Source of the DNA: CAZSDU01 sp964605775
GTDB lineage: Bacteria; Bacteroidota; Bacteroidia; Bacteroidales; FEN-979
Direction of reading: 5' to 3'
Length of the DNA: 64,000 nucleotides
NCBI GenBank assembly: GCA_964605775.1
Contig: CAZSDU010000004.1
Coordinates: 62,001-126,000 of the forward strand
A program made the translations under genes and the position numbers. Under the pieces are notes generated by a model. The model searched no databases and was not told the DNA's origin. It saw only the letters and a program-made list of their open reading frames with translations. This document shows positions 9,272 through 19,200 of the stretch, in pieces; position 1 is the stretch's first letter; every line of letters begins with the position of its first letter.

Positions 9272-9541
9272 ATGGCAAAATCAAATCTAAAATTATTCCT
9301 TGCCGCCGCCCTTGGGCTGGCCGCAGGCATTGGCGTTGGAATACTGGTCGCTCCGGCCAAGGGTTCAAAAACCAGGAAAAGGCTTAAGAAGAAAATCATG
9401 CAAATTGCCAATTCCCTGGAAGAGGATATCTCCGATCAGCTGAATGCTTTCAAGACAGCCATTTCAGGCGATGAAGAAAAACAATCACAGGAAGAAATCA
9501 CGCCCGAAGAAATGCCCTCAAAGGGAACAGAGAAAAAATAA
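9272..9541 (+). CDS. YtxH-domain small protein
   Basis: An 89-residue protein with an N-terminal hydrophobic helix rich in small residues (LFLAAALGLAAGIGVGILVAPAKG), then the basic motif KGSKTRKRLKKK and a charged tail, which is the YtxH-like (PF12732) layout. Such proteins sit in the inner membrane and are often linked to stress responses, but their molecular role is unknown. It begins 18 bases after the transporter stop and ends 7 bases before the holin-like gene, so the genes are surely co-transcribed. Confidence 0.8.
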   Translation: MAKSNLKLFLAAALGLAAGIGVGILVAPAKGSKTRKRLKKKIMQIANSLEEDISDQLNAFKTAISGDEEKQSQEEITPEEMPSKGTEKK

Positions 9542-9548
9542 TCCGGTC

Positions 9549-9914
9549 ATGGACAAGACAAAAATCTCAGATAATTTTTCGTCTATGACGGAAAACATCA
9601 AAGCATACATTGACCTGCGTATCAACCTGTTCAAACTGGTTCTCACAGAGAAATTGGCCAAACTTGCCTCTGCCTTTCTGATCTCGGTTATTTTTTTTAT
9701 CCTGGCCATGTTTCTTCTGCTTTTCCTTTCCCTGGCTTTCGTTTTCTGGTTCGGCGAAGTAGTGGGTCCAACCTGGGTTGGCGCGCTTATTGTTACGGTC
9801 ATCTATGTTTTTGGAGGCATTTATATTTACTGGCAAAGGCATAAACTTTTCATTAACCCCCTGGTTACACAACTGACCAGAATTCTCATGGAGGAAAAAG
9901 ATGAAAACGAATAA
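9549..9914 (+). CDS. Phage_holin_3_6-like membrane protein
   Basis: A 121-residue membrane protein with two long hydrophobic helices (about residues 40-62 and 70-92) between charged ends, and the family's early segment IKAYIDLRINLFKLVLTEKLAKL. It matches the Phage_holin_3_6 (YqjE-like) family. Despite the name, chromosomal members beside YtxH genes are not lysis proteins as far as is known. The start is the ATG at 9549. A longer open frame from 9444 would lie inside ytxH. It overlaps the next gene by 14 bases. Confidence 0.8.
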   Translation: MDKTKISDNFSSMTENIKAYIDLRINLFKLVLTEKLAKLASAFLISVIFFILAMFLLLFLSLAFVFWFGEVVGPTWVGALIVTVIYVFGGIYIYWQRHKLFINPLVTQLTRILMEEKDENE

Positions 9915-10245
9915 GCGGTATAAGGTCCGTCCAGAAAAAATTCATTCCCTCAGGGATATTGAATTGGAGAAAACCCGCCTTCAGATCGAGATCATGAAGG
10001 CGGAAGAAAGCATTCATGATGATTACCGCCGGATTCTTGAATCTTTTACCCTGCGGAATCTGGCAACGAGTTTGTTCGATGACCTCAGCATGACCTCCGG
10101 TATCGCAGCCAAAGCATTCGGCATCGGAAAGACCTTATTTTCCCGTAGAAAAAAAAAGAAACTGAAAGGAAAAGAGAATTCCAGCATGAGTCAGAAAACA
10201 GATGACACCCGGAAGCAAGATGATCTGGCTGAGGCGGCTGATTAA
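9901..10245 (+). CDS. Unknown 114-residue charged protein
   Basis: Not recognised. The protein has no signal peptide or clear membrane helix. Residues 15-50 (SLRDIELEKTRLQIEIMKAEESI) have the heptad look of a coiled coil. The middle has a short mildly hydrophobic stretch (SMTSGIAAKAFGIGKTLF), followed by a lysine/arginine cluster (RRKKKKLKGK) and an acidic tail. It overlaps the holin-like gene by 14 bases and the radical SAM gene by up to 44 bases, so its translation is coupled to both. A similar small gene following YtxH and the holin-like gene is plausible as a third component of that module, but this is inference. Confidence 0.7.
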   Translation: MKTNKRYKVRPEKIHSLRDIELEKTRLQIEIMKAEESIHDDYRRILESFTLRNLATSLFDDLSMTSGIAAKAFGIGKTLFSRRKKKKLKGKENSSMSQKTDDTRKQDDLAEAAD

Positions 10246-11215
10246 TTTGGTCGACATTTCATCGACTTATCTACTTTCCAGGATGACGCATCGCGTCATC
10301 CATCATGGAAAACCTGCAGCCGTCAGCATAGAACCCACCAATTACTGTAACCTTTCCTGCCCGGAATGCCCTTCAGGTCGTAATGAATTAAAACGGGGAC
10401 GCGGCCATATGGATCCAGTACTTTTCCGTTCCATCATTGATCAGTTAAGTCCTCAGCTGACCTACCTGACTTTGTACTTTCAGGGTGAGCCCTATCTTGA
10501 CCCGAATTTTTTTGAATCCATAAGGTATGCCCGTTCAAAGAAAATATATGTCAGCACCTCCACCAATGGTCATTTTTTCAGTCAGGAAAACATCAGCCAG
10601 ACTATCTCATCCGGCCTGAACCGACTGATCATTTCCCTTGACGGAACCAATCAGGAAGCCTATGCATCCTATCGCATCGGTGGAAACTTTGAAAAAGTAA
10701 CAGAAGGAATCCGTCAATTGGTAAGAATAAAAAAGGAAAGACATGCAGGAACCCCTTTCATCATCCTCCAGTTTCTGGTTTTAAAAACGAATCAGCATCA
10801 GATCCGTGAAATCAAAATGCTTGGCAAGCAACTAAGTGTTGATCAAGTTGAACTTAAAACCGCTCAGTTTAACAATTATCAATCTGGCCATCCCCTGATG
10901 CCGGATATCCCGAAGTACTCCAGATACACGCTCACCAAATCTTCCATACAACAACCCTCAAGCCCGACAACCTACCAGCATAAAAATCATTTCCCCAATA
11001 CATGCTTCCGCATGTGGAGCAGTTGTGTTTTGACCTGGGACGGGAAAGTGGTGCCCTGTTGTTTTGACAAGGACGCAGCACATGCTTTGGGAGATATGAC
11101 CCGACAATCTTTTCAAACCATATGGAGAAGTCCTGAATATCATTCCTTTCGCTTGAGAATCCTGAAAGACAGAAAATCAGTTCCCATGTGCATGAATTGT
11201 TCCCAGCGGTTCTAA
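10202..11215 (+). CDS. Radical SAM/SPASM enzyme
   Basis: A 337-residue radical SAM protein. The [4Fe-4S]-SAM motif CNLSCPEC lies near residue 50. The core barrel includes the YFQGEP and ISLDGTNQEAY segments, and a SPASM-like C-terminal region has cysteines in CFRMWSSC, VPCCFDKD and MCMNC that should bind one or two auxiliary clusters. The family matures peptides or modifies small molecules, and no substrate can be read here. No ribosomal peptide precursor is obvious nearby apart from the unknown 114-residue gene just upstream. Two in-frame ATGs, 10202 and 10220, are possible starts and both overlap that gene. Confidence 0.88.
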   Translation: MTPGSKMIWLRRLINLVDISSTYLLSRMTHRVIHHGKPAAVSIEPTNYCNLSCPECPSGRNELKRGRGHMDPVLFRSIIDQLSPQLTYLTLYFQGEPYLDPNFFESIRYARSKKIYVSTSTNGHFFSQENISQTISSGLNRLIISLDGTNQEAYASYRIGGNFEKVTEGIRQLVRIKKERHAGTPFIILQFLVLKTNQHQIREIKMLGKQLSVDQVELKTAQFNNYQSGHPLMPDIPKYSRYTLTKSSIQQPSSPTTYQHKNHFPNTCFRMWSSCVLTWDGKVVPCCFDKDAAHALGDMTRQSFQTIWRSPEYHSFRLRILKDRKSVPMCMNCSQRF

Positions 11216-11230
11216 TCCATTCCGCTGGGA
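11201..11230. terminator. Stem-loop between convergent genes, possible terminator
   Basis: TCCCAGCGG and CCGCTGGGA form a perfect 9-bp stem with a 12-base loop that spans the stop codon of the radical SAM gene. It lies between this gene and the convergent MFS gene. There is no U tract on either side, so intrinsic termination is uncertain. It may instead protect the mRNA 3' ends. Confidence 0.4.
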
Positions 11231-11247
11231 AGGCAAAAGATTAAAAT

Positions 11248-12558
11248 TCAGGATTTCGCCTTTGATATGATAAAGCGGTTATAGAGCAGTAATCCGACAA
11301 TAGTCAGAACACCAATCATACTGAAGGTAAGCCAAAGGAGTGAGGGCTGGTTCAGCTTTTCCACAAACCTCACATATAAAAATGCACCGAGCACACCCCC
11401 TACCCCGCTGCCAATTACGCCATAAAGAAAAGAATAACCCTGATACAATGCTTTTTTATCTTCCGGTGCAATAAGTCCAACATAGGCTATAAATTTGGGA
11501 TGGGCAATCATTTCTCCCAGGGTAAAAATAAACATGGATGCCATAAAAATCCATGGGTTGGGAGAAATAGCCAGGATTCCCATACCCAGGGAGCCAAGGG
11601 CAATACCAAAAATCATGGTGGGAAGGGCTTTCGTTTTCCTGACCAGGCTGGAAACCAGCAATTGCAAGAGGATGATGGCTCCGGCATTCATGGCCGTAAC
11701 ATGCTCGGCCTCAAATTTCCAGGAAGGAGCGGTTACAAATAAGGATAAAAAATCATTGATCAGAAGATTGACCGGACTCATATCCACTTTTTCCGTCAGA
11801 TACCAGAGTACCGAATCATAGACCTGGAAATACATGATCCAGAAGCCGGAGTATATCACAATCATCAGGATAAAACGGAAGTCCCTGAGCACCTTCAGCA
11901 TTTCCGTCATAACCTGACCGATAGGTTTGATGTTCCGGGTTCCCTCAGGCTCTTTGTACACAAAAAAATTAAGCAGTAACAGCCAGCCTGTACCGATGGC
12001 AGCCATGAAAAAAATATAGTGATAGGAAATAGATTTCAGGTAAGGCACCAGAATCAATGGAAAGAGGAATGCACCCAGGTTGATGGACCAGTAAAAAATA
12101 CCAAAGCCCAGGGAGGATGTGGATTCATCAGTGACCCGTGAAATGGTACCCACGATCATGGGCTTGAAAAAACCAGCTCCGAGCGCAACCAGGATAAGGC
12201 TGCCAAAAATGGTGATATAACTTGTTGAGAGCCCTGCGAAACCGTATCCCAGACTCATGGTAAAAAAAGCAAAGAAAAGAACTTTACGGTAGCCAAAACG
12301 GTCGCCAATGGCTCCTGACAATATAGGCAGGAAGTAAAGTAAAGGAGTAATTGTACTTTTAATCAATCCAACACTTTCCTTGGTAAAGCCCAGTCCGCCA
12401 TTGTCTTTCGAAAGCACCAGATAAACGGAAAGCACCGACATCACCCCATAGTATGAACCGCGTTCAAAAAATTCCATGGAGATGGAAGTCCAGAAATTAC
12501 GGGAAAAAGAAGAGATCGCTTTAATCACTTGTTCAAATTTGCTTCGAAAATAAGACAA
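11248..12558 (-). CDS. MFS transporter, POT/peptide-transporter-like
   Basis: A 436-residue inner-membrane transporter with about 12 hydrophobic helices. The first helix carries FWTSISMEFFERGSYYGV, resembling the E-x-F-E-R-x-x-Y-Y-G signature of proton-coupled oligopeptide-type carriers. The loop GDRFGYRK after helix 2 is the MFS motif A. A soluble insert around VLWYLTEKVDMSP and FEAEHV separates the halves. Substrate not determinable. The first possible start is a TTG at 12558, with a GTG at 12528 as alternative. No ATG precedes the conserved first helix. Confidence 0.8.
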   Translation of the reverse strand: MSYFRSKFEQVIKAISSFSRNFWTSISMEFFERGSYYGVMSVLSVYLVLSKDNGGLGFTKESVGLIKSTITPLLYFLPILSGAIGDRFGYRKVLFFAFFTMSLGYGFAGLSTSYITIFGSLILVALGAGFFKPMIVGTISRVTDESTSSLGFGIFYWSINLGAFLFPLILVPYLKSISYHYIFFMAAIGTGWLLLLNFFVYKEPEGTRNIKPIGQVMTEMLKVLRDFRFILMIVIYSGFWIMYFQVYDSVLWYLTEKVDMSPVNLLINDFLSLFVTAPSWKFEAEHVTAMNAGAIILLQLLVSSLVRKTKALPTMIFGIALGSLGMGILAISPNPWIFMASMFIFTLGEMIAHPKFIAYVGLIAPEDKKALYQGYSFLYGVIGSGVGGVLGAFLYVRFVEKLNQPSLLWLTFSMIGVLTIVGLLLYNRFIISKAKS

Positions 12559-12562
12559 AAGC

Positions 12563-12592
12563 TTTTACCCTGGTGAAGTTTTTCTAAATTTG
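12563..12592 (+). promoter_or_regulatory. Promoter of the GH20 gene
   Basis: TAAATTTG (12585-12592) matches the -7 box, with a TTTT (12563-12566) as a weak -33 box 18 bases upstream. It ends 17 bases before the ATG at 12610. Confidence 0.55.
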
Positions 12593-12609
12593 TCTGATAA
12601 ATCAAGTCC

Positions 12610-14979
12610 ATGAAAAAACTTTTCTCTCTCTTCCTTTTACCGTTGTTGTTGATGGTTACCTCCCTAATGGCAGAAACCGGATCTCCAAATTCCGGCATTT
12701 CCATCATCCCCAAACCTGTCGAGATGAAAGTGAGACAAGGTCAATTTCTGGTTGATAAGGAAACATTGATCCTGATGGCTGAAGACAAATTTGAATTGAG
12801 GCAGGTGGCAAAGTTCTTTGCTTTTCAGATGCAGCTTGCCGGGGGACCTGTGGTAAAGATCAGTACGCTGAATCAGGACAACAAGCATACCAAAGCAGTT
12901 ATTCTTTCTCTCTCCAAGAACAGGTCTAAGATACGGCATGAAGGTTACCAATTAGAAGTTAGTCCGAAACAGGTGCATATCCTTGCTTCGGACGGTGCGG
13001 GTCTGTTCTATGGAATACAAAGTCTGCTGCAACTTTTTCCTCCTGAAATCTGCCGGATCAAGCCTGTCCCTGATGACAGGTCATGGGCTATTCCCTGCGT
13101 GGAAATCAAAGATCACCCACGTTATCCTTACCGTGGGATGCATCTTGATGTTTCACGTCATTTCTTCCCGATTTCCTTCATCAAACGCTACCTTGATCTG
13201 ATAGCCATGTACAAAATGAATACTTTCCACTGGCATCTTACCGACGATAATGGCTGGAGGATTGAAATCAAGAAGTATCCGAAGCTTATGGAAACTTCCG
13301 CCTGGAGAGTGGATCGTGAAAACCTTCCGTGGAATGATCGTCCGCCCCAGAAAGAAGGGGAGAAAGCAAACTATGGAGGTTACTATACGCAGGAGGAGAT
13401 CAGAGAAATCGTTCAGTATGCAGCCGACCGTTTCATCACGGTAATACCGGAGATTGAAATGCCTGCCCATACTGTAGAGGTGCTGGCGGCCTACCCCCAG
13501 TTCTCCTGTACAGGAGGTCCTTTCACCATTCCACCCGGGAGATATTGGCCGAATACCGATATTTTCTGCGCAGGAAATGATTCCGTTTTCAGGTTTCTGG
13601 AAGATGTACTTACTGAAGTAATGGAACTTTTTCCATCGACTTACATTCATATCGGAGGGGATGAAGCAGATAAAACGAACTGGAAAAAATGCATGAAATG
13701 TCAGGAAAGGATGAAGTCGGAAGGTTTAAAAAATGAGGATGAACTTCAATCGTATTTTATCCGGCGAATAGAAAAATTTATTGTTTCCAAGGGACGAAAG
13801 ATCATAGGCTGGGATGAAATTCTGGAAGGCGGACTTGCTCCCGGAGCTACGGTGATGTCGTGGAGGGGTACCGAAGGAGGCGTTGCCGCTGCAAGGCAAG
13901 GCCATGATGCCATCATGACACCGGGAGGATACTGTTATTTTGACCATTACCAGGCAGATCCCCGGTATGAACCCAAAGCCATCGGGGGAATGACAACGCT
14001 GAAAAAAGTTTATTCTTTCGAACCAACCCCAAAGGAGCTCAACCAGGAAGAAGCCAGACATATTCTGGGTGCTCAGGGGAATGTATGGACTGAATTTATC
14101 GCCCAGCCTTCCCATGTGGAATACATGGCTGTTCCCCGTATGATCGCCCTGGCAGAAGTCGTTTGGTCTCCCAGGTCACTCAGGAACTGGTCAGATTTCA
14201 GATCCAGGCTAAACCAACAATTACAACGTCTGGATAATATGTATGTGAATTATTCAAAAGGATCATATAAAGTAGATATCGGAAGCCGGCCGAATTCAAA
14301 AACCCATGGGATCACACTTACCCTTTCCTCCGAGCAGGGTGATACTCCCATCCACTACACCCTGGATGAACAAGAACCTTCCGTGAATTCTCCGATTTAC
14401 CAGGAACCAATTGAAATAACGGGAAATACCATCATCAAGGCGGCCCTATTTGACCATGGCAAGAGTAAGGAACAAGCCAATTCACTGTCCATCCTCTTTC
14501 ATAAAGCAATCGGAAAAACTGTTATCTATAAACAATCATTCTCATCCCGCTACCCTGGAAACGCAGCGCTTTCACTGACGGATGGAATGCGCGGATCCAC
14601 CCGGCATAATGATGGCTATTGGCAGGGTTTTCTGGGGAATGATTGCGAATTGACCATTGACATGGGCGAAGTGGTGCCCATCATGTCTATTACCCCTACT
14701 TTTTTACAGGATCCTGATAAGTGGATTTTTCTTCCGTCGATCGTGGAATTTTCTCTTTCGCAAAACGGGAAAACGGAATATGTATACAATGACAAGCTTA
14801 ATACGATTCCCGCAAAGGAACAAGGGCCTTTTATCCAACCTTTCGGAGTCAATTTTCCATCGGGTGTAACGGCCCGTTACCTGACCATAAAAGCAAAAAA
14901 TATTGGAAAATGCCCGGGTTGGCATCAAGGAGCGGGTGAAAAAGCCTGGTTGTTTATAGATGAAGTTACCGTTTATTGA
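12610..14979 (+). CDS. Exported GH20 beta-N-acetylhexosaminidase
   Basis: A 789-residue exported glycosidase that should release terminal GlcNAc or GalNAc from glycans by substrate-assisted catalysis. A signal peptide (residues 1-21, ending SLMA) precedes a GH20 domain-2-type fold (about 25-165). The catalytic barrel follows (about 170-540) with MHLDVSRHFF, FHWHLTDDNGWRIEIK and the catalytic pair HIGGDE (Asp351-Glu352). A chitobiase-like C-terminal sheet (HYTLDEQEPS) and a discoidin-like domain (about 645-789) complete the protein, so it may bind a carbohydrate surface. Length and order are typical of Bacteroidota enzymes. It stands alone and is convergent with frr. Confidence 0.93.
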   Translation: MKKLFSLFLLPLLLMVTSLMAETGSPNSGISIIPKPVEMKVRQGQFLVDKETLILMAEDKFELRQVAKFFAFQMQLAGGPVVKISTLNQDNKHTKAVILSLSKNRSKIRHEGYQLEVSPKQVHILASDGAGLFYGIQSLLQLFPPEICRIKPVPDDRSWAIPCVEIKDHPRYPYRGMHLDVSRHFFPISFIKRYLDLIAMYKMNTFHWHLTDDNGWRIEIKKYPKLMETSAWRVDRENLPWNDRPPQKEGEKANYGGYYTQEEIREIVQYAADRFITVIPEIEMPAHTVEVLAAYPQFSCTGGPFTIPPGRYWPNTDIFCAGNDSVFRFLEDVLTEVMELFPSTYIHIGGDEADKTNWKKCMKCQERMKSEGLKNEDELQSYFIRRIEKFIVSKGRKIIGWDEILEGGLAPGATVMSWRGTEGGVAAARQGHDAIMTPGGYCYFDHYQADPRYEPKAIGGMTTLKKVYSFEPTPKELNQEEARHILGAQGNVWTEFIAQPSHVEYMAVPRMIALAEVVWSPRSLRNWSDFRSRLNQQLQRLDNMYVNYSKGSYKVDIGSRPNSKTHGITLTLSSEQGDTPIHYTLDEQEPSVNSPIYQEPIEITGNTIIKAALFDHGKSKEQANSLSILFHKAIGKTVIYKQSFSSRYPGNAALSLTDGMRGSTRHNDGYWQGFLGNDCELTIDMGEVVPIMSITPTFLQDPDKWIFLPSIVEFSLSQNGKTEYVYNDKLNTIPAKEQGPFIQPFGVNFPSGVTARYLTIKAKNIGKCPGWHQGAGEKAWLFIDEVTVY

Positions 14980-14982
14980 TAA

Positions 14983-15546
14983 TTACACGGTCATGATATC
15001 TTTCTCCTTGATTTCAAGGATTTTATCAACCCTTGCAATATGCTCGTCCGTAAGTTTCTGAATATCTTCTTCCAGTTTGTCTACCTCATCTTCGGGAACG
15101 CCCTCTTTTTTTAATCTCTTGGCATTTTCATTGGCCAGTCTTCTGATATTCCTGATGCTGATCTTTGCATTTTCAGCTTCAGTTCTTGCTTTTTTCACGA
15201 GATCACGGCGACGTTCTTCGGTCAGGGGAGGGACCATAATCCGGAGGATTTCTCCTTCATTTTTTGGATTAAACCCAAGGTTTGCGGCCTGAATGGCTTT
15301 ATCGATGAGCCCGAGTACACTTTTATCCCAGGGTTGAACGATGATTTGCCTGGCATCAGGGGTGCTGATGTTGGCGGTCTGATCCAGGGGTGTCATAACT
15401 CCGTAATAATCAATTTTTACACCCTCGAGCATCTGAGCGCTGGCCTTGCCCGCCCTCAGTTTCTGGAATTCTTTTTCAAGGTGTTGAACTGCATTGAGCA
15501 TTCCCTCTTTGGTTTCCTCTATACAAAATTCTATTTCCTCGTGCAT
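14983..15546 (-). CDS. frr: Ribosome recycling factor
   Basis: At 187 residues it has the normal size for RRF, which splits post-termination ribosomes together with EF-G. The three-helix-bundle signature is visible: LRAGKASAQMLEGVKIDYYG, then the PLDQTANISTPDARQIIVQPWD segment in the second domain and the charged C-terminal helices (RRDLVKKA, EDEVDKLEEDIQKLTD). It follows pyrH by 9 bases, the classical pyrH-frr pairing, and is the last gene of the long minus-strand run that begins at rplM. Confidence 0.97.
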   Translation of the reverse strand: MHEEIEFCIEETKEGMLNAVQHLEKEFQKLRAGKASAQMLEGVKIDYYGVMTPLDQTANISTPDARQIIVQPWDKSVLGLIDKAIQAANLGFNPKNEGEILRIMVPPLTEERRRDLVKKARTEAENAKISIRNIRRLANENAKRLKKEGVPEDEVDKLEEDIQKLTDEHIARVDKILEIKEKDIMTV

Positions 15547-15555
15547 AGCAATGAA

Positions 15556-16260
15556 TTATTTAATAATGGTTCCTGTTTTCTCACCCCTGATTAATCTTTC
15601 AAGATTACCCTTATCGTTCATGTTAAAAACGATGATGGGCATATGGTTGTCCCTGCATAATGTAAATGCAGTAAGATCCATGATTTTCAAACCTTTTTCA
15701 TAGGCTTCATCAAAACTTAATTCATCAAATTTTTCTGCTTTGGGATTTTTTTCAGGATCTTCGGAAAAAACGCCATCCACCCGAGTTCCTTTCAGTAGGG
15801 CATCAGCTTTGACTTCTACGGCTCTCAGGGCAGCTGCGGAATCAGTTGTAAAATAAGGGTTTCCGGTTCCTCCGGCAAGGATCACCACCCTGCCTTCTTC
15901 CAGGTTTTCGATGGCACGTTGGCGGCTCATGGCTTCGCAGATGGGATCAATGGCTATACCGGATAATAACCTGGTCTTTAACCCCATCTTTTCTAAGGCT
16001 GTCTGAAGGGCCATACTGTTGATGATTGTAGCCAGCATTCCCATATAATCCCCCTGAACCCTGTCTATTCCCTCACCGCTTCCCTGTAGTCCGCGAAAAA
16101 TATTTCCACCACCCATGACGATGGCGACTTCCACGCCGGCGTTCACAACTGATTTGATCTCTGAGGCATAATCTGCCATTCGCTGGGAATCAATGCCATA
16201 ACCCTGAGAACCTTGCAGTGCTTCACCTGATAATTTTAATAAAATCCTGCTGAACTTCAT
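15556..16260 (-). CDS. pyrH: UMP kinase
   Basis: A 234-residue cytoplasmic amino-acid-kinase-fold enzyme that makes UDP from UMP for nucleic-acid and nucleotide-sugar synthesis. The start KFSRILLKLSGEAL, the VAIVMGGGNIFRG loop and the RVDGVFSEDPEKNPKA segment are diagnostic. The ATG at 16260 is preferred over a longer frame to 16311 because KFSRILLKLSGE normally begins at residue 2. It lies 20 bases after secA and 9 before frr. UDP made here also feeds the UDP-MurNAc pathway represented at 57022-60712. Confidence 0.97.
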   Translation of the reverse strand: MKFSRILLKLSGEALQGSQGYGIDSQRMADYASEIKSVVNAGVEVAIVMGGGNIFRGLQGSGEGIDRVQGDYMGMLATIINSMALQTALEKMGLKTRLLSGIAIDPICEAMSRQRAIENLEEGRVVILAGGTGNPYFTTDSAAALRAVEVKADALLKGTRVDGVFSEDPEKNPKAEKFDELSFDEAYEKGLKIMDLTAFTLCRDNHMPIIVFNMNDKGNLERLIRGEKTGTIIK

Positions 16261-16280
16261 ATATTTAATGTTTAATATCC

Positions 16281-19200
16281 TTAATTCTGGCTTACTGACA
16301 TACCATGGCAATTCTTATATTTTTTTCCGCTTCCACAGGGACAGGGATCATTGCGTCCAACTTTTTTCTCCACTTTTACCGGCTGGGGTCTTGATTTCTC
16401 CTGAGTATTCGCATGGGCCTGTGATAAAAGGTCTGAACGTTCTTCCTTATACCTCCCGCGATCGGTACGCTTGGGCAGCTGCGCCTCTTTCACATTATTG
16501 GATTGGATAGGAACATCAGCCTTAATGAGAAAGGAACAGATCTCCTTGCTGTTGCGTTGAACCATGGTTTTAAAAAGCTCAAAAGATTCAAATTTGTATA
16601 TCAGCAAGGGGTCTTTCTGTTCATAAGCAGCATTTTGGACCGATTGTTTCAGATCGTCCATTTCACGGAGGTGTTCTTTCCAGGCGTTATCAATCATACC
16701 GAGGGTGATGCCTTTCTCAATGGAGAGAACAACTTCTTTTCCTTTATCCTCATATGCTTTACGAAGATTGGTCACCACCTGCATTGATTTCAGTCCGTCG
16801 GTTACAGGAATTCCTATATTCTCATAACGCGTATCATTTTCGAACACATCTCGGATTACCGGGAAAGTACGCTGGGCAATGGATTCACATTTTAGTTTAT
16901 ACTGTTTGTAAACATGGGTATATAAAGTATCCACGATCTCCTCAGCATTCAGCGAAGAGAATTCCTTATCATTCACCGGGGAGTCGGCCGCAAATTCTTT
17001 GATCAATTCCATTTTGAATCCATCGAAGTCGCGGCTATCGTAATGGTCGAGAACGATGGTTTCGCATACATCATAGATCATATTTGAAATATCCACAGCC
17101 AGCCTGTCCCCGAATAATGCATGATGCCGTTTTTTATAGATCGCTTCACGTTGCACATTCATTACGTCATCATACTCCAGCAATCGCTTACGGATGCCAA
17201 AATTATTTTCTTCCACCTTCTTCTGTGCCCTCTCTATGGATTTGGTGATCATGGAATGCTGAATGACTTCCCCGTCTTCAATGCCCATACGGTCCATGAT
17301 CTTGGCAATACGTTCTGAACCGAACATCCGCATCAAATCATCTTCAAGAGAAACGAAAAACTGTGAACTACCCGGGTCTCCCTGACGACCGGCACGCCCT
17401 CTTAACTGACGATCCACACGCCTGGATTCATGACGTTCTGTACCTATGATGGCCAATCCGCCTGCTTCCTTAACCCCGGGACCCAGTTTGATGTCAGTAC
17501 CACGACCTGCCATATTGGTCGCAATGGTCACGGTTCCGGCATGACCAGCTTCAGCCACAATATCAGCTTCCCTGGCATGCAACTTGGCATTGAGCACATT
17601 GTGTGAAATATTTTTCCGTTTCAGCATACGGCTGAGTAATTCTGAAGTTTCGACTGATGTCGTTCCGACCAGAACCGGGCGCCCGCCCTTCACCAGTTTT
17701 TCAATTTCATCGATGACGGCATTGAATTTTTCACGTTTGGTCTTGTACACCAGATCTTCACGGTCGTCACGGACCACCCGTTTATTGGTAGGGATAACGA
17801 CTACGTCAAGCTTATAGATATCCCAGAACTCACCAGCCTCCGTTTCAGCCGTACCGGTCATCCCGGCCAGTTTCTTATACATGCGGAAGTAATTCTGGAG
17901 GGTAATCGTGGCATAGGTCTGAGTAGCCGCTTCAATTTTAACGCTTTCCTTGGCTTCAATGGCCTGATGCAAACCGTCAGAGTATCTCCTGCCTTCAAGG
18001 ATTCGACCGGTTTGTTCATCAACGATCTTGACTTTATTGTCCATCACGACATATTCCACATCTTTCTCGAACAGGGCATAGGCTTTGATCAACTGGTTGA
18101 CGGTATGAACCCTTTCCGCCTTGATGGCATAATCGCGGAGCATGGCTTCTTTCTTTTCCAGCTTTTCTCTATCCGAGAGTTTCTGGCGCTCTAAATCCGC
18201 TATAACCGATCCGATATCCGGAAGAATATAGAAAGTGGGATCCTCATAGGATTCGGTTAGCAGGTCAATTCCTTTTTCACGTAGTTCTATAGTATTGCTT
18301 TTTTCATCGATCACAAAAAACAATTCATCATCAATGATGTGCATATTTTTAGCTTGCTCAGCAAGGTAGAAATTCTCTGTTTTTTGCATCAGTGCCCTCA
18401 TGCCGGGTTCACTGAGAAATTTGATCAGGGCTTTATTTTTCGGTAATCCATGGTGGGCTCTGAGCAGTTGTTCCCCTGCCCGTTTCATGTTTTCCGAGTG
18501 ATTCGGATCTTCAGAAAGTGATTTTGCTTCGGAAAGAAGTTTGGTGACGAGGTTACGCTGAGCGGTGTACAGCTTGATCACATTGGGTTTCAGGTCATCA
18601 AAAAGCTGATTTTCTCCTTTGGGGGTCGGACCAGAGATAATCAGAGGAGTACGGGCATCATCAATCAGCACAGAATCAACTTCGTCAACAATGGCATAAT
18701 TATGGGGTCTTTGCACAAGTTCTTCCGGATTACCGGTCATATTGTCACGCAGATAATCGAACCCAAATTCATTGTTGGTCCCATACGTAATATCTGCCAT
18801 GTAAGCATTGCGTCTTGCTTCTGAATTGGGTTCGTGTCTATCAATGCAATCGACTTTCAATCCGTGGAATTCGAAGAGGGTTCCCATCCATTCGGAGTCG
18901 CGTTTTGCCAGGTAATCATTGACGGTTACAAGGTGTACTCCTTTTCCGGAAAGAGCGTTCAAATATACCGGCAGGGTGGCGACCAGCGTTTTTCCTTCTC
19001 CGGTAGCCATTTCTGCTATTTTCCCTTCATGGAGTACGACGCCTCCGATCAACTGACAGTCATAGTGGACCATATCCCACTTGATTCTGTTACCTCCAGC
19101 CATCCAGGAGTTACTGTATCTTGCCCTGTCCCCTTCAATCACCACGTTGTTCTTTTTTGCAGCCAGGTCGCGATCCATCTGGGAAGCCATGACTTCCACG

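Noticed and set aside
9549..9914. Prophage lysis module suggested by the holin-like gene
   Set aside because: No endolysin, spanin or structural phage genes are nearby. The neighbours are YtxH and a transporter, the usual chromosomal setting of this family.
13153..13650. A 165-codon minus-strand open frame
   Set aside because: It is antisense to the catalytic core of the GH20 enzyme, where the sense frame is strongly conserved.
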